A program made the translations under genes and the position numbers. Below, one piece after another: positions 9,050 through 10,634 of a stretch of DNA of 10,634 bases; the stretch's first letter is position 1; every line of letters begins with the position of its first letter. Where the stretch lies: positions 1 through 10,634 of the forward strand of contig NW_013651948.1 in the NCBI RefSeq assembly GCF_000499385.1, read 5' to 3'. Source of the stretch: Eimeria necatrix (taxonomy: Eukaryota; Apicomplexa; Conoidasida; Eucoccidiorida; Eimeriidae). A model generated the notes under the pieces. The model saw nothing but the letters and a program-made list of their open reading frames with translations. It was not told the DNA's origin and made no database searches.

Positions 9050-9362
9050 TCCCGAGCAACTGAAGCAGCAGCAGCGAATGGGAAGATGGGCACTTTTGCG
9101 TTGCTGCATCTTATTTCATCAAATAAAATGAAAATAAAAAATTAAAATAAAATTAAAATTAAAATAATAATTATTTAATTATAATTATCAATTCTTTGTT
9201 GGAGGAAGCAACTGCAGCGTGAAAGTTAAGAAATGCAAAAAGACAAATTTGCTGCTGCTGCTGCTGCTGCTGCTGCTTTTGCTGCAGGGCGGCGCTGCTG
9301 CAGCAGCAGTGGGGCGGCAGTGTCTGTACACGCACAGCCAACGCAGTAATAAAGGCATGCGT

Positions 9363-9398
<36 letters not shown>

Positions 9399-9603
9399 GG
9401 CCCACTCTTCCGGTTTGAGCCCAGTTCCCGCTGCTGCTGCTGCTGCTGCTGCTGCTGATCGCGCTGCGCTGCTGCAGCAAGCCGCTGCAGCAGGCTTTGG
9501 GGTGTACAGACACCTCAAGGTGAACGGGCCCTTCCCAAACTACAACAGCTTTCTGCTGACAGCGCGGCTGCTCTCAGCCTTCGCAGCAGCTCTTGCTGAG
9601 GCC

Positions 9604-9640
<37 letters not shown>

Positions 9641-9812
9641 ACAACGATGACAATGCACAACAGGGGGGCCCCCAGGGGGGCCCCCAAGGGGGCCCCCTTC
9701 TGCTGCAGACCGCGAGGGATGCAGCAGAAGCTGCCAAGGCCCTTGTGAGTGACTATGAGCTGTCTCTGCTGGGGGGCCCCCTGCTTGCCAAAGCTGTGTA
9801 TCAGGCCCGCCT

Positions 9813-9845
<33 letters not shown>

Positions 9846-9846
9846 C

Positions 9847-9899
<53 letters not shown>

Positions 9900-10140
9900 C
9901 GCGCTGCAGGAGCAGCTGCTGCGGCAGTACACCCCCTGGGTGCACGGAGAAGCCATGCGGCTGCTGCTGCAGCAAAAGGACTACAGAGAAGTTCTTTGTG
10001 TCTTCGACAGTCTCCTCAAAATGCGGAGGCAGCTGCACCAGCGCTTGGCCGAGCTGCAGCAGCAGCAGCAGCAGCAGCTGCTGCTGCAGCAGCAGCAGCA
10101 GCAGCGCCGACAAAAACACCAGCAGCAGCGGCGACAACAA

Positions 10141-10191
<51 letters not shown>

Positions 10192-10326
10192 CTGCTGCCT
10201 GAGCTGTGCGCTGGAGTGCTTGAGGCGGCGCTGCGGGCTGTAGAAGGCTGCCGGCTTTCGGGTGTATGTACTCCTTGGGCTTCTGCTGCTTCTGGTGTCT
10301 CCCTTTTGTCTTCTCCAAATTCCTCT

Positions 10327-10376
<50 letters not shown>

Positions 10377-10634
10377 CAGCTCCTCTTCTGCTGCTGCTCC
10401 CAAGCTGCGGAAACCCCTCAGCAGCCTCGCCAGACGCACTGCAGCAGCAGCAGCAGCAGCAAAAGTCCTCGAGGCCCATTTGCAAGCCAACGACTGCCCC
10501 ACGAGCTGTACGTACACCCCACAGGTACGCCCCACTAAATGCCCTCTGGGGGCCCCCAGAGGGGCCCCCAGAGGGGCCCCCAGAGGGGCCCCCAGAGGGG
10601 CCCCCAGAGGGGCCCCCAGAGGGGCCCCCAGAGG
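4736..10634 (+). CDS. Large homopolymer-rich helical-repeat protein, PPR-like (3' partial)
   Basis: Three exons join in frame: 4736-7090, 7341-8929 and 9288 to at least 10524, giving 1,727 residues before a possible donor; the frame then stays open to the window edge. ATG 4736 is the first in-frame Met after TAA at 4664. Residues 1-31 (MRVLPPLLRLRNKKDFLNFF...) are basic and hydrophobic, like a mitochondrial presequence. Exon 1 is mostly Ser, Ala, Gln and Gly-Pro blocks around helical islands such as THLLLARAFAEEGSSKKAL (from residue 633). PPR-like signatures concentrate in exon 3: TANAVIKAC (about 1331), VYRHLKVNGPFPNYNSFLL (about 1387), KDYREVLCVFDSLLK (about 1545) followed after a poly-Gln loop by LLPELCAGVLEAALRAVEG, and AAKVLEAHLQANDCP (about 1705). 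In PPR proteins paired helices bind organellar RNA base by base. Homopolymers fall mostly between predicted helices. TPR or unrelated alpha-solenoid remains possible. Confidence 0.65.
5744..5825 (+). other. Intron-like AT/pyrimidine-rich island inside exon 1
   Basis: In a GC-rich exon, about 5757-5825 abruptly becomes AT- and pyrimidine-rich and ends TTTGGATTTCCAAG, like an intron 3' end. The main frame remains open through it (hydrophobic segment EMAFLKLIPFSFLLDF), so no intron is required. A frame-neutral intron of 123 nt would run from GTGTAC at 5703, inside a copy of the dispersed motif, to 5825. Only transcript data can settle it. Confidence 0.4.
7091..7340 (+). other. Predicted intron 1 of the plus-strand gene (250 bp)
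   Basis: The exon 1 frame ends at TGA 7115-7117, and the next long frame is open only from about 7224. Donor GTGAAT (7091) after codon TCA and acceptor GTACGTACAG (ending 7340) before CTG GAA ACA GCC are both phase 0 and move exactly from the first frame to the second. A shorter alternative uses acceptor CTCCTGCAG at 7203, which joins in phase 0 to an Ala-rich frame (LLSAASDAEFAAAAF); that frame then needs another shift near 7320, for example a 26-nt GT...AG segment (7315-7340). The single intron is simpler. Confidence 0.5.
7120..7203 (+). repeat. 16-bp tandem repeat, four copies plus a degenerate fifth, intronic
   Basis: TTTTGCTGCTGCTGGC repeats exactly at 7120-7135, 7136-7151, 7152-7167 and 7168-7183. 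A fifth copy at 7184-7203 diverges to end CTCCTGCAG. Sixteen is not a multiple of three, so the array changes frame with each copy, which argues against coding and for intron sequence. The units are pyrimidine-rich, and the last one ends in an acceptor-like CAG. Confidence 0.95.
7485..7637 (+). repeat. 21-bp coding repeat of Gly-Gly-Pro-Pro heptads
   Basis: Seven heptads of the type GGPPEAP, GGPPEAL and GGPPGAL are encoded in frame within exon 2 by GC-rich units built on GGGGGGCCCCC. It would form a flexible Pro/Gly linker between the helical segment PPSALQFAHVLLPVALELSR and the following KMAREVLLQGNGYEAAAAEV. Small unit differences (CTT/CCT, GAG/GGG) show partial divergence or conversion among copies. 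Confidence 0.9.
8930..9287 (+). other. Predicted intron 2 of the plus-strand gene (358 bp)
   Basis: Consensus donor GTGAGT (8930-8935) follows ATG GCC CTC GA. The acceptor TTTTGCTGCAG ends at 9287. The split codon becomes GAG, and the downstream frame begins at 9289, the one that carries the NAVIKAC segment and stays open to the window end, so phase 2 fits exactly. The intron holds (CAG)18 at 8995-9048, an AT-rich core (about 9117-9190) and (GCT)9 at 9251-9277 beside the acceptor. Confidence 0.7.
10549..10634 (+). repeat. 12-bp tandem array at the right edge
   Basis: GGGGCCCCCAGA is repeated seven times without change and continues past the window. In the frame of exon 3 it reads Gly-Ala-Pro-Arg repeats with no stop. 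It follows a possible donor (CACAG before GTACGC at 10525), so it is either a coding Gly-Ala-Pro-Arg tail or the start of an intron with a minisatellite. Perfect identity among copies suggests recent expansion. Confidence 0.95.

Larger units (their letters stand above)
4858..9781. repeat. GGGGGCCCCC palindrome clusters in exons
   Basis: Self-complementary G4-6C4-6 blocks cluster at 4858-4910, 4975-5040, 5378-5432, 5882-5955, 6483-6530, 6709-6800, 7465-7637, 9397-9402, 9661-9700 and 9771-9780, mostly encoding Gly-Gly-Pro. The minus-strand gene has its own at 895-950 and 3001-3105. None lies in the predicted introns. Whether they serve the protein (flexible linkers) or the DNA is unknown. Confidence 0.9.
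2950..10461. repeat. Dispersed CAG/CTG trinucleotide tracts
   Basis: Runs of about 9 to 18 triplets include those near 2955-2998, 3237-3302, 3601-3651, 3852-3890, 5167-5202 (12 units), 5498-5536 (13 units), 5617-5680, 6228-6281, 6413-6448 (12 units), 6563-6608, 6880-7060 (interrupted), 8057-8090, 8995-9048 (18 units), 9251-9277, 9364-9396, 9430-9456, 9607-9639, 9812-9898, 10049-10110, 10137-10190 and 10333-10371. Predicted exons translate them as Ala, Gln or Ser. Many are interrupted by CAA, CTG or GAA. Such homopolymeric amino-acid repeats are a known feature of Eimeria proteomes. Confidence 0.95.
4565..10518. repeat. Dispersed 14-bp inverted-repeat motif, eight copies
   Basis: Consensus GGTGT-N4-ACACC with a TGTAC or GTACA half-site always intact. 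Copies: 4565-4578 (core CTGT), 5702-5715 (ACGT), 7328-7341 (ACGT, last bases GC), 7829-7842 (ACGT), 9319-9332 (CTGT, outer bases A and G), 9501-9514 (ACAG), 10261-10274 (ATGT, right arm CTCC), 10505-10518 (ACGT, second base C). A half-copy GGTGTACTTGA is at 2551-2561. In the predicted CDS the copies read GVRTP, GVYVHL, SVCTRT, GVYRHL, GVCTP and SCTYTP, so three codon frames are used. Confidence 0.85.

Noticed and set aside
9574..10485. Minus-strand open frame of 303 codons
   Set aside because: It is a shadow of the stop-free plus-strand exon, made of Ser and Leu homopolymers, while the plus frame carries helical-repeat islands and phase-matched splicing.
1..10634. tRNA, rRNA, transposon or telomeric repeat
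   Set aside because: No cloverleaf, ribosomal core sequence, transposase or reverse-transcriptase-like reading frame, terminal inverted repeat or TTTAGGG-type array was found.

Overview
The window looks like nuclear DNA of a coccidian apicomplexan, most probably an Eimeria species. No single homologue shows this. The basis is dense CAG/CTG trinucleotide runs inside coding exons (giving Ala, Gln, Ser or Leu homopolymers according to frame), many GGGGGCCCCC palindromes coding Gly-Gly-Pro or Gly-Ala-Pro blocks, AT-rich GT-AG introns between GC-rich exons, and a long (TTA)n tract beside gene-dense DNA. Both strands stay open for long stretches because CAG repeats lack stops in every frame, so open frames alone mean little here. 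I relied on frame continuity, splice-site phase and non-repetitive protein islands.

Layout. 1-833: AT-rich flank with a 440-bp degenerate TTA microsatellite and short AT-rich tandem repeats. 834-3390 (possibly further upstream): a multi-exon minus-strand gene, reconstructed here from four exons whose splice phases all agree (462 residues if it starts at the ATG at 3390). It is Ala-rich, charged, of unknown function, and carries two (R/K)GILR motifs. About 3391-4735: divergent interval with a possible minus-strand 5' exon, GCT tracts, a near-perfect palindrome (4561-4582) and a short upstream ORF. 4736-10634: a large plus-strand gene running off the right edge. It is read as three exons, 4736-7090, 7341-8929 and 9288 to at least 10524, which join in frame through two GT-AG introns. 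The 9289-10634 frame has no stop inside the window.

The plus-strand product (at least 1,727 residues) starts with a basic, hydrophobic, organelle-presequence-like segment. Its C-terminal half has helical repeats resembling pentatricopeptide repeats (PPR), with Gln and Ala homopolymers inserted between and within the helices. I therefore suggest a divergent organellar PPR-like RNA-binding protein, with moderate to low confidence.

The most unusual signal is a short inverted-repeat DNA motif, TGT(A/C)(C/T)GTACA within GGTGT-N4-ACACC. It recurs eight times between 4565 and 10518, in all three codon frames, in the 5' leader, in exons and at a predicted splice acceptor. It looks conserved as DNA (or RNA), not as protein. 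Other structure includes tandem minisatellites placed at intron 3' ends, an intron whose two ends carry complementary CAG and CTG runs, and GGGGGCCCCC clusters confined to predicted exons.
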